A stretch of 64,000 bases of DNA from 2-12-FULL-35-15 sp036386835. Its GTDB lineage: Bacteria > Bacteroidota > Bacteroidia > 2-12-FULL-35-15. The stretch covers positions 434,001-498,000 of the forward strand of contig DASVUX010000011.1 in assembly GCA_036386835.1 (NCBI GenBank), read 5' to 3'. The notes beneath the pieces are model-generated. The model did no database searches. It saw only the letters and a program-made list of their open reading frames with translations, and was not told where the DNA came from. Positions 43,690-52,917 of this stretch are shown here, piece after piece (the stretch's first letter is position 1; each line of letters starts with the position of its first letter). The position numbers and the translations under genes were made by a program.

Positions 43690-44937
43690 TTATTTTAACA
43701 TTTTAATTGCCCGTTCAAGCCCGGCAATAAACTGGTCTATTTCTTCTTTTGTGTTATAAAATGCAAATGCTGCCCTTACAGTTCCCTGGATGCAATAATG
43801 CGACATCAGCGGTTGTGTGCAGTGATGGCCAGTTCTTACAGCAATCCCAAGCTGATCGAGAATGGTGCCAATGTCAAAGGCATGAATTCCTTCTACCACA
43901 AATGAGATAACACTCGCTTTGTTTTTCGCTGTTCCGATTATCCTTACACCTTCGGTTTTTTCTAAAAGGGAAGTTGCATATCTTAACAGTCCATCTTCAT
44001 AAGCTGCGATCTTATCAAGGCCGATATTGTTTACATAATCGATTGCTGCAGCAAGCCCGATCCCTCCTTCAATATGCGGGGTCCCTGCTTCAAACCGCAG
44101 GGGAACATCGGCATATTCAGTCTTTTCAAAGGAAACAGTTTTGATCGTTCCTCCGCCAACCTTGTATGGCGGCAGCTGCTCAAGCCATTTTTCCTTGCCG
44201 TATAAAATACCAACACCGGTGGGGCCGAAAAGTTTATGCCCGCTGAAACAATAGAAGTCAGCATCCAGGTCCTGCACATCAACGCTTGTATGCGGTACTG
44301 CCTGTGCGCCATCCACAAGCACGGGAATGTTCTGGGCATGTGCCATGGCAACCATTGCTTTAACCGGGTTGATAGTTCCAAGCGTATTGGAAATGTGCGT
44401 TACCGCAACGATCTTTGTATTGGTATTCAGAAGCTCTTCATATTCTTCAATTAATAACTCACCATTCTCATTGATCGGTACGATCTTTAAGAATGCGCCT
44501 CTTTCTTCACATACGAGCTGCCATGGAAGGATATTCGAATGATGTTCCATGGCGGTCACAATCACTTCATCGCCTTTCGTAATGAATTTTTTGGCGAAAG
44601 AATGTGCAACAAGATTTATAGATTCGGTAGTGCCTGAAGTAAATATTATTTCGTTCGGGGCTTTAGCGTTCAGATGCTTCTGCACCGTTGCCCGTGCGCT
44701 TTCGTAAGCCACCGTTATTTCCTGGCTGAGTGTATGAACTCCCCGGTGGATATTTGCGTTCTGTGATTTATAAAAATTGGTTATCGCATCAATCACCTGG
44801 ATGGGCTTTTGGGAAGTAGCCCCGTTGTCGAAATAGATCAGCGTTTTCCCATTTACTCTCCGCGAGAGAATAGGAAAATCAGCCCGGATTTTTTCGATGT
44901 TAAGCTCTGGTTTCTGTAAGGTTTCTGACTCGGCCAT
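43690..44937 (-). CDS. sufS: SufS-type cysteine desulfurase (group II)
   Basis: This PLP enzyme releases sulfur from cysteine for iron-sulfur assembly. The 415-residue protein has the PLP-binding K235 in FSGHKLFGPTGVG and the catalytic C373 in TGHHCTQPL. The short RTGHHC loop is typical of group II enzymes that rely on SufE. A promoter box at 44949-44956 on the minus strand supports the ATG at 44937 over one at 44991. It is divergent from a second desulfurase. Confidence 0.95.
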   Translation of the reverse strand: MAESETLQKPELNIEKIRADFPILSRRVNGKTLIYFDNGATSQKPIQVIDAITNFYKSQNANIHRGVHTLSQEITVAYESARATVQKHLNAKAPNEIIFTSGTTESINLVAHSFAKKFITKGDEVIVTAMEHHSNILPWQLVCEERGAFLKIVPINENGELLIEEYEELLNTNTKIVAVTHISNTLGTINPVKAMVAMAHAQNIPVLVDGAQAVPHTSVDVQDLDADFYCFSGHKLFGPTGVGILYGKEKWLEQLPPYKVGGGTIKTVSFEKTEYADVPLRFEAGTPHIEGGIGLAAAIDYVNNIGLDKIAAYEDGLLRYATSLLEKTEGVRIIGTAKNKASVISFVVEGIHAFDIGTILDQLGIAVRTGHHCTQPLMSHYCIQGTVRAAFAFYNTKEEIDQFIAGLERAIKMLK

Positions 44938-44948
44938 AATTGTGACTG

Positions 44949-44956
44949 CAAAGTTA
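44949..44956 (-). promoter_or_regulatory. -7 promoter box (TAACTTTG, minus strand) of sufS
   Basis: It matches TAnnTTTG 11 bases before the sufS ATG. With the opposite-strand box at 45032-45039 it makes a 106-base divergent promoter region. Confidence 0.6.
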
Positions 44957-45031
44957 AGAATAATTCTAAATAAGGCGGCTTTTCCGCTCAAATTAAGTGC
45001 TTCGGACTTATGGATATTGCTGTCGATTGAG

Positions 45032-45039
45032 TATTTTTG
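45032..45039 (+). promoter_or_regulatory. -7 promoter box (TATTTTTG) of the NifS/IscS-like gene
   Basis: It matches TAnnTTTG and ends four bases before the GTG at 45044, implying a leaderless mRNA. It also rejects a longer product starting at 44897. Confidence 0.55.
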
Positions 45040-45043
45040 TGCT

Positions 45044-46201
45044 GTGAAAGCACCCGTTTACCTCGACAATAATGCCACCACCCCGCTTGATAAAAGAGTG
45101 CTGGATGCGATGATGCCTTACCTGACTGATAAATTCGGAAATGCATCAAGTAAAACACATGCTTTTGGATGGGTAAGCAATGAAGCTGTGAAGGTGGCAA
45201 GGATTCAAGTCGCTGATCTGATCAATTGCCTTGAACAGGAGATTGTTTTTACTTCTGGTGCTACCGAAGCCGTTAACCTGGCTATTAAAGGCATATGGGA
45301 AAATTACAAATCCAAAGGTGATCATATCATTACAGTTAAAACCGAACACAAGGCTGTTCTTGATACGTGTGCAGCATTGGAAAAACGCGGTGCAAGGGTC
45401 ACGTATCTTTCTGTTGACCGGGAAGGGCTGATTGATCTTGAAGAATTAAAAAGCGCATTGACAGATAAAACTATTCTTGTTTCAGTCATGTACGTTAATA
45501 ATGAAACAGGGGTGATGCAGCCCATAAAGCAGATCGCGGAATTGGTCCATGCCGCCGGGAGCATTTTTATGTGTGATGCCAGCCAGGCGGTAGGAAAGAT
45601 CAGTATTGATGTGGAGAAAGATCATATCGATCTTTTGTGTCTGAGTGCCCACAAGTTTTATGGTCCTAAAGGAGTTGGTGCTCTATATATCAGGAGAAAA
45701 GGCCCGCGGGTAATTCTTCATCCCCAGATAGATGGAGGCGGCCATGAGCGCGGAATCCGATCGGGGACCCTAAACGTGCCGGGGATAGTTGGCCTGGGAA
45801 AAGCTTGTGAGATTTCCAAAGTGGAAATGCCGGAAGATGCTGCAAGAATCTCGGAATTAAGATCACATCTGGAAAGAATGTTATGTAGCTTGCCGGATGT
45901 GTTTGTAAATGGGAGCAAACAGCACAGGTTATATAATATAACTAACTTATGCTTTCAGGGGATCCGTTCAGAATCACTGATCGGGAAGATCCCTCACATC
46001 GCGGTTGCGATGGGATCTGCTTGCACATCAGCCCTTCCGGAACCATCACATGTTTTAAAGGCGATGGGTTTAAGTGATGTCGATTCATATTGCTCTGTGC
46101 GGTTCAGCCTGGGGAAAACAACTTCGGAAGAAGAGATTTCTGAAGTTGTGAAGAGCGTTAGCAGTGCACTAAAGCAGATAGCCGGTTCCGGCAGCAACTA
46201 A
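45044..46201 (+). CDS. Cysteine desulfurase, NifS/IscS type (group I)
   Basis: This 385-residue PLP enzyme is predicted to give sulfur for iron-sulfur clusters or tRNA thiolation. It begins KAPVYLDNNATTPLD, the usual IscS N-terminus, at a GTG codon. PLP binds K204 (SAHKFYGPKG), and the active C327 lies in GSACTSALPEPSHV, the long mobile loop of group I enzymes. It is divergent from sufS. In a genome with selD and mnmH, such enzymes may also supply selenium or sulfur to those pathways; this is inference. Confidence 0.92.
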   Translation: MKAPVYLDNNATTPLDKRVLDAMMPYLTDKFGNASSKTHAFGWVSNEAVKVARIQVADLINCLEQEIVFTSGATEAVNLAIKGIWENYKSKGDHIITVKTEHKAVLDTCAALEKRGARVTYLSVDREGLIDLEELKSALTDKTILVSVMYVNNETGVMQPIKQIAELVHAAGSIFMCDASQAVGKISIDVEKDHIDLLCLSAHKFYGPKGVGALYIRRKGPRVILHPQIDGGGHERGIRSGTLNVPGIVGLGKACEISKVEMPEDAARISELRSHLERMLCSLPDVFVNGSKQHRLYNITNLCFQGIRSESLIGKIPHIAVAMGSACTSALPEPSHVLKAMGLSDVDSYCSVRFSLGKTTSEEEISEVVKSVSSALKQIAGSGSN

Positions 46202-46266
46202 TAAAGGAATCATTACCGATGAGTTGTTTTTGTGAACAGAAGGGTGATGTCCCGGTTCTTTCAGAA

Positions 46267-46917
46267 TCAGTTAACAATAATTTTTTTGGTGATCAAATTA
46301 CCATTGCTTTCTGTAATAACGAGGAAGTAATAACCTTTTTCGAGCTCTAAACTGTGCTGGAATGTTTCCGACCGGATATGCGAGGAGAAGATTGTTCTAC
46401 CGCTCCTCCCGATAATATTTATAATCGGATTTCCGGAGAGATCTTTTGTTAAGATCTCCAGGTTTATAAACCCGGCAGGAGAGGGGTTCGGATAAACAGT
46501 TACCACCGATGTTGCCGTAGAGAGAACTTTGGAAATTATTTGTGAATACGATACCTGTCCGTCATCAGAAGTATGTTTTAACCGGAAATACCATGTCCCT
46601 TCCGGAGGTGCTTTTAACGTGACATGAAAATTCCTGGTGGAGGAATAATCGGTCGATCCTTTTATGATAGTGCAGTTTTCAAAATCTATTGCATTGGAAC
46701 TGTATTCTACATTGAACTCTTCCAGGTCTGCATCGGTAAGGATGCTCCATTCGCATTGGAGCTCTCCATCTTCCGGCAAAGCAACGTTAAAATTGTAGAA
46801 TTCGTTTGATTTGCCTGACCTGACCGTGTCCTCCGGTGAAGTAAAATCGCGATCTGTTATCTGTGATAAAGCATTAAAAGATAATGCTAATAATACAATA
46901 GTGTAAAGCTTCTTCAT
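46267..46917 (-). CDS. Small secreted protein with T9SS sorting domain
   Basis: The 216-residue protein has a signal peptide ending FNALSQ, then a fibronectin-like beta-sandwich (FNVEYSSNAIDFENC to GTWYFRLKHTSDDGQVSYSQ). VYPNPSPAGFIN opens a sorting domain of about 75 residues. It is a minimal T9SS cargo: one domain plus the tag. No enzyme motif was seen. It is convergent with the desulfurase and stands alone. Confidence 0.75.
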   Translation of the reverse strand: MKKLYTIVLLALSFNALSQITDRDFTSPEDTVRSGKSNEFYNFNVALPEDGELQCEWSILTDADLEEFNVEYSSNAIDFENCTIIKGSTDYSSTRNFHVTLKAPPEGTWYFRLKHTSDDGQVSYSQIISKVLSTATSVVTVYPNPSPAGFINLEILTKDLSGNPIINIIGRSGRTIFSSHIRSETFQHSLELEKGYYFLVITESNGNLITKKIIVN

Positions 46918-47029
46918 GATACGGGAGTTTTGTTCTGCCGGTATAAAAGTAGCCTGGGAGTTTTCAATTTAAAAGACGGGCATCAGCCTCCCATGTCAGA
47001 TGTAAGATTTTTTTGGTTTTTGTCAGGCG

Positions 47030-48070
47030 TCAGGCCTTGATATAAATAGACTTTTCGCCTTTAGCAGTCATCCTCCCGATAGGTTCAATAAATTCCTCCA
47101 TTCCTTCAGCTCTGAGAAGATCCTGGAACTCATTTTGCGAAGCGGGATTTACAGCAGTTAATAATCCTCCGTTCGTTTGCGGATCACATAATGTCAGAAG
47201 GGAATCACCGGTTATTCCCGAAACCTTAGGATCATATCCGCTCCAGTTGCGAAAACTGTTATCAGGAACACACATCTGGGAGGTGTAAAAATTCAGGTCG
47301 CTGATCAGCGGAACTTTTGAATAGTCAAGCTCGACCGATAAACCAGCCCCTTCCGCCATTTCGATCAGGTGTCCTAATAAACCAAAGCCGGTTACATCAG
47401 TCATCGCAGAAACAAAGTTCAGCTTGCCGAATTTTTCACCTAGCTTATTTAATTGCATCATTTGGCGGGCAGCTACACCTTTGTGATCGTCCCGCAATAA
47501 GCCCTTCTTTTCTGCGGTGGTCAGAATTCCTACCCCGATCTTTTTCGTCAGGTAAAGAAGGTCGCCTTCTTTGGCTGTATTATTTTGCTTCAGGTCCTTT
47601 AAGTCGATGATCCCGGTAACGGCTAGCCCGAAAATAGGTTCGGGGCTGTCGATGCTGTGTCCGCCCGCTAAAGGAATCCCTGCTTCCGCACAAATATTCC
47701 TTGCCCCATCAATTACCTTTCCTGCGAGTGCTGTGGAAAGCTTGTTTATCGGCCAGCCCAGTATAGCGATTGCAAGCAGAGGTTTACCTCCCATAGCATA
47801 CACATCACTGATAGAATTGGCCGAAGCTATTTTACCAAAATCAAATGCGTCATCAACAATGGGCATAAAAAAATCGGTTGTGCTGATGAGGCCTTTCCCA
47901 TTCCCGATATCATAAACAGCAGCGTCATCCCTGGTATTGTTTCCCACGATCAGCTTATCGTTACCGGGAGCAATGAAGTTCGATTTAAGGATCTCTTCAA
48001 GTACATGCGGGGCAATCTTGCAGCCGCAGCCTGCACCATGCGAGTATTGTGTTAATTTGATCTCTTCCAT
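47030..48070 (-). CDS. selD: Selenide, water dikinase (selenophosphate synthase)
   Basis: SelD makes selenophosphate from selenide and ATP. The 346-residue protein starts with the glycine-rich loop SHGAGCGCK. C15 is at the position that is Cys or selenocysteine in homologues, and K18 follows, so no UGA recoding is needed. TDFFMPIVDD and GGHSID are the ATP/Mg motifs. It lies 16 bases after mnmH, which consumes selenophosphate; together they form a selenouridine module. No selA, selB or selC was seen here. Confidence 0.95.
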   Translation of the reverse strand: MEEIKLTQYSHGAGCGCKIAPHVLEEILKSNFIAPGNDKLIVGNNTRDDAAVYDIGNGKGLISTTDFFMPIVDDAFDFGKIASANSISDVYAMGGKPLLAIAILGWPINKLSTALAGKVIDGARNICAEAGIPLAGGHSIDSPEPIFGLAVTGIIDLKDLKQNNTAKEGDLLYLTKKIGVGILTTAEKKGLLRDDHKGVAARQMMQLNKLGEKFGKLNFVSAMTDVTGFGLLGHLIEMAEGAGLSVELDYSKVPLISDLNFYTSQMCVPDNSFRNWSGYDPKVSGITGDSLLTLCDPQTNGGLLTAVNPASQNEFQDLLRAEGMEEFIEPIGRMTAKGEKSIYIKA

Positions 48071-48086
48071 TTATACATCTATTTGG

Positions 48087-49115
48087 TCAGGTGATTTGCT
48101 GAAAAGTTTTTTTTAATGAAGCAGCAATAGCAGCGGGATCAAGTACAGTGAATTTGCAGGGAATAATATTTTCCTTTGGTCTTTGGCTGAGCCCGTATTC
48201 GTATGAGCGGTCATAATACACGAGGGTTATTTCACAGGCTGTTTTGAGATCGCCTTCTTCGATCGCCTCAACAGCACGTTTCACATGCTGTCCTCCCAGC
48301 TTTTTGCCAATACGCTGTGTGGCGGTGATAAGCTCTTCTTTAGAAAATCGACCGTATTCTTCCGCGAGATAATTTACCCGTGCTTCAAGAGAAAGATCGA
48401 TACACATCACTTTTGCAGCCCGCATCTGGAACCACAAGGCATCCGGTAATACATTGATGCCAATCTTCCGGCTTTCATCTTCAAGCCAGCAGATCCTTGA
48501 AGTGTCGAGCTGAGAAAACGCAAAGGAGACCTCATTTTCAAATTGTTCCTGGGATAGCTGTTTTTCTTCTCCGAAGGAACCATAGGATGAGCCTTTATGA
48601 TGTGCGATCTTTTCAAGGTCGATCACCTGTTCGCCAAGTTTAATGAGCTCATGCAGGATAAGGGTTTTCCCTGAACCTGTCCTACCTCCAACTATGATTA
48701 TATTTTTGGGTTCAGCAAAACTTTCGAGAACCTGATGGCGGTATTTCTTATAGCCGCCTTTCAGTGTAAAGCATTTGAATCCATAGCTTTCAAAAAGCCA
48801 TGCCATACTGGCGCTGCGCATTCCGCCCCTCCAGCAATGAACAAGGAGTGTTCCTGTATTCCGGATCGCATTTGCCTGCAGGATAAACTCGTGAAGCCTG
48901 GGCCCCACAAGCTCTAGTCCTTTTAAGATAGCGGGCTGTTTGCCTTCCTGCTTGTAGATCGTGCCGATTATTATTCTCTCTTCATTTGTGAAAAGAGGAA
49001 TGTTGAAGGCGCCCGGGATACGGCCCTGCTCAAACTCGGCGGGTGTACGCACATCTATCACCGGGTGCTGTCCCGATAACTTCCTAAATTCTTTTATGTC
49101 TATCGGAGTCGGCAA
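48087..49115 (-). CDS. mnmH: tRNA 2-selenouridine synthase
   Basis: MnmH (SelU/YbbB) replaces sulfur with selenium in 2-thiouridine at the wobble base of some tRNAs, via a geranylated intermediate. The 342-residue protein has an N-terminal rhodanese domain with the catalytic C94 in VHCWRGGMRS. A C-terminal P-loop domain carries GGRTGSGKT at 143-151. The gene sits one base after the peptide transporter's stop and directly before selD. Confidence 0.95.
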   Translation of the reverse strand: MPTPIDIKEFRKLSGQHPVIDVRTPAEFEQGRIPGAFNIPLFTNEERIIIGTIYKQEGKQPAILKGLELVGPRLHEFILQANAIRNTGTLLVHCWRGGMRSASMAWLFESYGFKCFTLKGGYKKYRHQVLESFAEPKNIIIVGGRTGSGKTLILHELIKLGEQVIDLEKIAHHKGSSYGSFGEEKQLSQEQFENEVSFAFSQLDTSRICWLEDESRKIGINVLPDALWFQMRAAKVMCIDLSLEARVNYLAEEYGRFSKEELITATQRIGKKLGGQHVKRAVEAIEEGDLKTACEITLVYYDRSYEYGLSQRPKENIIPCKFTVLDPAAIAASLKKTFQQIT

Positions 49116-50609
49116 TTATTTTACCTCCTGCATTAATTTTTTCACGAAAGGAGAGATCGCAATCATCACAACTCCTGCGATCAACGCATATATTCCAAGT
49201 TGTTTGTAACCGTCAGCGTAAATGACAAGTTTTTCCAGATTGCTTGAATTGCTGGACGCTTCCGCAATATTGGCACCAAGCAGTCCTGCAAAATACTGTC
49301 CGTAAGCACTTGCCAGGAACCACATCCCCATCATCATTGCCTGGAGCTTTGGTGGCGAAAGCTTCGTCATTACCGACATTCCAATTGGTGATAAACAAAG
49401 TTCGCCAAACGTGATCACCAGCCATCCCAAAGTAAAAAGATCAAGAGATGTCATTCCATTTACATCCGCGAAGAACTTTGTATAATAAAAAACATAGAAG
49501 CCTCCTGCAAGAAATAAGAATCCTAATCCGAATTTCACAATAGTGTTAGGCTCAATATTCCTCTTATTCATCCAGATCCAGGCCATTCCCACCAAGGCGG
49601 CAAATGCGATCACAAAGAATGAATTCGCGGAATTGTTCACGCCATTCGGGTTCAGAGGAACTCCAAGCACGGTATTGTGTAAATTATTGGCGGCAAACAG
49701 GCTTAATGAGCCACCGCTTTGTTCGAAGAAAGCCCAGAAGAGAATGGAGAAAAGAATGAATATAAGTGCAGCAAGCAGTTTCTTCCTGTCTGCTGAAGGG
49801 TACTTCATCATTTCAAACACTAAGTACGCCAGCACACAGGGACCGATAATGTACATGAACCAATCGGTATACTCCGTTTTGGAAACCATGATCATAATAA
49901 CCGGTATGATCAGCAGCGATCCGCCATAAACAGCATATTCATACCAGTTCTTATTCGTATTCCCATCTGTGCGGATAGGGGGAAGGCCGATGGGACCAAG
50001 GGAACGCTGGGTAAAAATAAAGGTGACCAGGCTAATTGTCATAACAATCGCGGCAAGACCGAAGGCCAGCTTCCATGAGTAATCCTGCCCTATAGAGATA
50101 CAGGCATATCCTCCGAGGAGGGCTCCTAAATTGATACCTGCGTAGAAAAGTGAAAAGCCTGCATCCGTACGGCTGTCACCTTTTTTATAAAGTGCTCCAA
50201 CCATTGTAGAGATGTTCGGCTTAAAAAAACCGGAGCCTATGATTGTAAAACTTATTCCGAGGAAGAAGTAATCGTGAGGATTTAAGGAAAGTATGAAGCT
50301 GCCTGCGATCATCAGGACCCCGCCCCAGAAAAGGGATTTACGATATCCTAATATCTTATCGGCAAATAAGCCGCCAATGAAAGTGAAAGCATACACGAAT
50401 GCCTGCGTTGCGCCATATTGTAAATTTGCATCGCGTTCATTCATGGTCAGCTGGTTCACCATAAAGAACACCAGCATCCCGCGCATTCCGTAAAAAGAAA
50501 AGCGTTCCCACATTTCCGAAAAAAAGAGATACCATAATTGCTTAGGGTATTTGCCTTTAAAATTTTGTATCTGTTCCAGTGTCTGTACGTTTTCCATTTT
50601 ATTTAGCAT
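49116..50609 (-). CDS. Peptide MFS transporter (POT/PTR family)
   Basis: This proton-coupled di/tripeptide importer has 497 residues and about 12-14 membrane helices. The family signature ERFSFYGMRGMLVFFMV (ExxER(F)xYYG type) lies in helix 1, and GGLFADKILGYRKS in the first loop. FYAGINLGALLGG is the usual second signature. The ATG at 50609 overlaps the purT stop by one base (TAATG); a second Met four codons on (50597) is equally likely. It is part of the minus-strand directon 52779-47030. Confidence 0.9.
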   Translation of the reverse strand: MLNKMENVQTLEQIQNFKGKYPKQLWYLFFSEMWERFSFYGMRGMLVFFMVNQLTMNERDANLQYGATQAFVYAFTFIGGLFADKILGYRKSLFWGGVLMIAGSFILSLNPHDYFFLGISFTIIGSGFFKPNISTMVGALYKKGDSRTDAGFSLFYAGINLGALLGGYACISIGQDYSWKLAFGLAAIVMTISLVTFIFTQRSLGPIGLPPIRTDGNTNKNWYEYAVYGGSLLIIPVIMIMVSKTEYTDWFMYIIGPCVLAYLVFEMMKYPSADRKKLLAALIFILFSILFWAFFEQSGGSLSLFAANNLHNTVLGVPLNPNGVNNSANSFFVIAFAALVGMAWIWMNKRNIEPNTIVKFGLGFLFLAGGFYVFYYTKFFADVNGMTSLDLFTLGWLVITFGELCLSPIGMSVMTKLSPPKLQAMMMGMWFLASAYGQYFAGLLGANIAEASSNSSNLEKLVIYADGYKQLGIYALIAGVVMIAISPFVKKLMQEVK

Positions 50610-51781
50610 TAAAAGGTTTCTGATCCAACGGTTACCATTGCGGCTATTTTCATTGCCCTCTCTTTAACCGCATTTACATCGCTTCCGGGGATATCATACG
50701 TGAGTGCAACTGCCATGCGCCTGTAGGGACGTGTTACAGGTTTCCCGAAGATCCTGATATCACTTTGTGCCTGGTTCATTGCTTTATCCAGTCCTGTGAA
50801 TACAGGGTTTATTCCTTCTTTATCTGCAAGGATCACCGCACTTGCACCAACACGTTCGAGTGTGATTTCAGCTATCGGTAAACCAAGCACAGCGCGCGCA
50901 TGCAATTCAAATTCTGAAAAGTTCTGGGTGCCCGCAAGAGTTACCATGCCTGTATCATGAGGCCGCGGAGAAAGCTCGGAAAAATAGACACCATCATCAG
51001 CGAGAAAGAATTCAACTCCCCACAGGCCTGCTCCGCTTAATGCCTTCGTAACTTTTTCTGCCATGTGCTGAGCTTCGGTTAAATGCTCTGCTTTTATTTC
51101 TGCCGGCTGCCAGCTCTCCTGGTAATCACCGCGTTCCTGGCGGTGACCGATTGGAGGACAGAATAACGTTTTCCCGCTTTTTTGTGTAACAGTAAGCAAG
51201 GTGATCTCGGAATTGAACTTCACAAAAGCTTCAGCGATCACTTCGGTATAATCTCCCCGCTTTCCGGCCTGTGCATATTCCCAGGCTTTTAGGATATCAC
51301 TTTCGGTTTTTATTACACTTTGTCCTTTTCCGGATGAACTCATTAAAGGCTTAACAACGCAGGGTATGCCAACTGTGTTGACCGCTTTTTTTAATTCTTC
51401 AAAGCTGTTCGCATATTCGTAGCGCGCTGTTTTCAATCCTAATTCTTTTGCGGCAAGATCGCGGATCGCCTTTCTGTTCATTGTGAAATTCGCAGCTTTG
51501 GCGCTTGGTACAACGAGGATTCCTTGTTTTTCATAATCATAGAATCGTTCTGTCCGTATAGCTTCAATCTCGGGTACGATTAGGTCGGGTTTGTGCTTTG
51601 CAACTATCCTGTCAAGTTCGGCACCATCAAGCATGTTGATTACTTCACGTTCATCGGCTACCTGTTGTGCAGGCGCGTCATTATAAGAATCAACAGCGAT
51701 AACGTATTGTCCGAGGCGCTTTACAGCGATAACAAATTCCTTTCCAAGTTCGCCTGAGCCAAGCAGCATTATTTTTTTCAT
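50609..51781 (-). CDS. purT: Formate-dependent phosphoribosylglycinamide formyltransferase
   Basis: PurT makes formyl-GAR from GAR, formate and ATP, independent of folate. The 390-residue ATP-grasp protein begins MKKIMLLGSGELGKEFVIA. VVKPLMSSSGKGQSVI is the ATP-binding lysine loop, and the GVEFFLADDGVYFSELSPRPHDTGMVT region holds the Mg-binding Glu. A start at 51808 would extend into the neighbouring stop and is not favoured. It duplicates the reaction of purN (15368-15940). Confidence 0.95.
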   Translation of the reverse strand: MKKIMLLGSGELGKEFVIAVKRLGQYVIAVDSYNDAPAQQVADEREVINMLDGAELDRIVAKHKPDLIVPEIEAIRTERFYDYEKQGILVVPSAKAANFTMNRKAIRDLAAKELGLKTARYEYANSFEELKKAVNTVGIPCVVKPLMSSSGKGQSVIKTESDILKAWEYAQAGKRGDYTEVIAEAFVKFNSEITLLTVTQKSGKTLFCPPIGHRQERGDYQESWQPAEIKAEHLTEAQHMAEKVTKALSGAGLWGVEFFLADDGVYFSELSPRPHDTGMVTLAGTQNFSEFELHARAVLGLPIAEITLERVGASAVILADKEGINPVFTGLDKAMNQAQSDIRIFGKPVTRPYRRMAVALTYDIPGSDVNAVKERAMKIAAMVTVGSETF

Positions 51782-51788
51782 ATATATA

Positions 51789-52421
51789 TTATTTGGAAGC
51801 CAAGCCAAACCCTACTCCGAAGGTGAACATACGCTCATGTTTTTTATGTATAGTTGAAAGTCCAATGTGCATGTTAAGCTCTTCACCAATGGAAAACCAG
51901 ATCCCTGCTTCTGGGCTGAATCTGGTACCACCTATTTCCTTGAATTCAACCCAATTTGTAGCGTTGCCGAGTTTAGCAGTATTGGAGTAGGCATACAAGT
52001 ATCGAGACCTTTCCACACCTGCCCCGGCAAATATTTTCAACCGATAAGTTTGTTTTAGCGTAAAGCAATTGAACATACCACCAAAATGCAGCTCCCATCT
52101 TGAATACTTTTTTCCGCCTGTGAAGTACCAATTGTTTGAACGGTCATTAACTGCCCCATCCTCAAAATAGTATTGTGCTTTGCGAAAGACCTGAAAATTA
52201 AATCTTCCTGATAAGTATATCGAATGACCAGCTTTGCTCGTCCTGCCGGTAAGAATCCCCAGCGGTGCATAAATCCCCGGACTGTAAGCAATAAATTTCT
52301 TTTTTAGCAGTGTATTATTGTCATTATAATTTATTGGGAGAGCTTCATAAGGGAAAGCATAAATTGATGCTTTAAAAAAGATAAAAATAAGCATGAGCAG
52401 GGATCTGGAACACCTCATCAC
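51789..52421 (-). CDS. Putative outer-membrane beta-barrel-like protein
   Basis: The 210-residue protein has a signal-like hydrophobic N-terminus (SLLMLIFIFFKASIYA) and alternating aromatic and polar residues in the rest (YLSGRFNFQVF, WELHFGGMFN, RLKIFAGAGVERS). It ends FTFGVGFGLASK. This pattern fits a small eight-strand barrel. The family was not recognised. It lies seven bases before purT and one base after the lipoprotein gene, so all are probably co-transcribed. The start may be the second Met (52418). Confidence 0.65.
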   Translation of the reverse strand: MMRCSRSLLMLIFIFFKASIYAFPYEALPINYNDNNTLLKKKFIAYSPGIYAPLGILTGRTSKAGHSIYLSGRFNFQVFRKAQYYFEDGAVNDRSNNWYFTGGKKYSRWELHFGGMFNCFTLKQTYRLKIFAGAGVERSRYLYAYSNTAKLGNATNWVEFKEIGGTRFSPEAGIWFSIGEELNMHIGLSTIHKKHERMFTFGVGFGLASK

Positions 52422-52422
52422 C

Positions 52423-52779
52423 TTAGATTTTTATGGTTATACATTGTGAAACGCCAGTGGTAAAAGAACCAACCCGATAGTATGATCCGCGGGTAATTTT
52501 ATATGAATGGGTTCCGGACGGCACAACAAAATTCGCACAACCGGGATCCCTGCAGCCGGGGTTGTAGTTAAAAAAATAGGTTATTAGTTCAGTACTACCA
52601 TTCAGATCAATTTGTATAGGCCCAAACCCATTGCTCATTGTATAAAAACTAACATTATAAGTATTATACATTACGCCCCACCCACTCGAATTACTGGTTT
52701 CTTCAGTTGGTGGTTCAGGCATTTCTTTTTTGCAGCCGGTAATTATTAATAGCGGTAACAGGAGGATAAGTATTCTCAT
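52423..52779 (-). CDS. Small lipoprotein, unknown function
   Basis: This 118-residue protein has a clear lipobox (LIITGCKKE, Cys near residue 16) followed by a Pro/Thr/Ser linker. A beta-rich domain of about 85 residues with three further cysteines (GCRDPGC and SQC) completes it. It is the first gene of the minus-strand directon that continues through purT to selD. No function can be assigned. Confidence 0.65.
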   Translation of the reverse strand: MRILILLLPLLIITGCKKEMPEPPTEETSNSSGWGVMYNTYNVSFYTMSNGFGPIQIDLNGSTELITYFFNYNPGCRDPGCANFVVPSGTHSYKITRGSYYRVGSFTTGVSQCITIKI

Positions 52780-52917
52780 TAAAAAAACAATGCGTTTGTG
52801 CGAGGGTACTAATTTAGCTAAAATATTAATGATCTCAGGCCAAATCCAGTAGGAGTCTGTACAATTTTGAATATTTACATTTTGTAACTATTATTGTAAC
52901 GAATTAAAACTTACCCG

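Noticed and set aside
44897..45043. Longer N-terminus for the NifS/IscS-like desulfurase starting at ATG 44897
   Set aside because: It would overlap sufS coding sequence on the other strand and both divergent promoters; the conserved N-terminus begins at the GTG at 45044.
47030..48070. Selenocysteine in SelD
   Set aside because: The critical position is a Cys codon (C15), with no in-frame TGA, so no recoding is needed.
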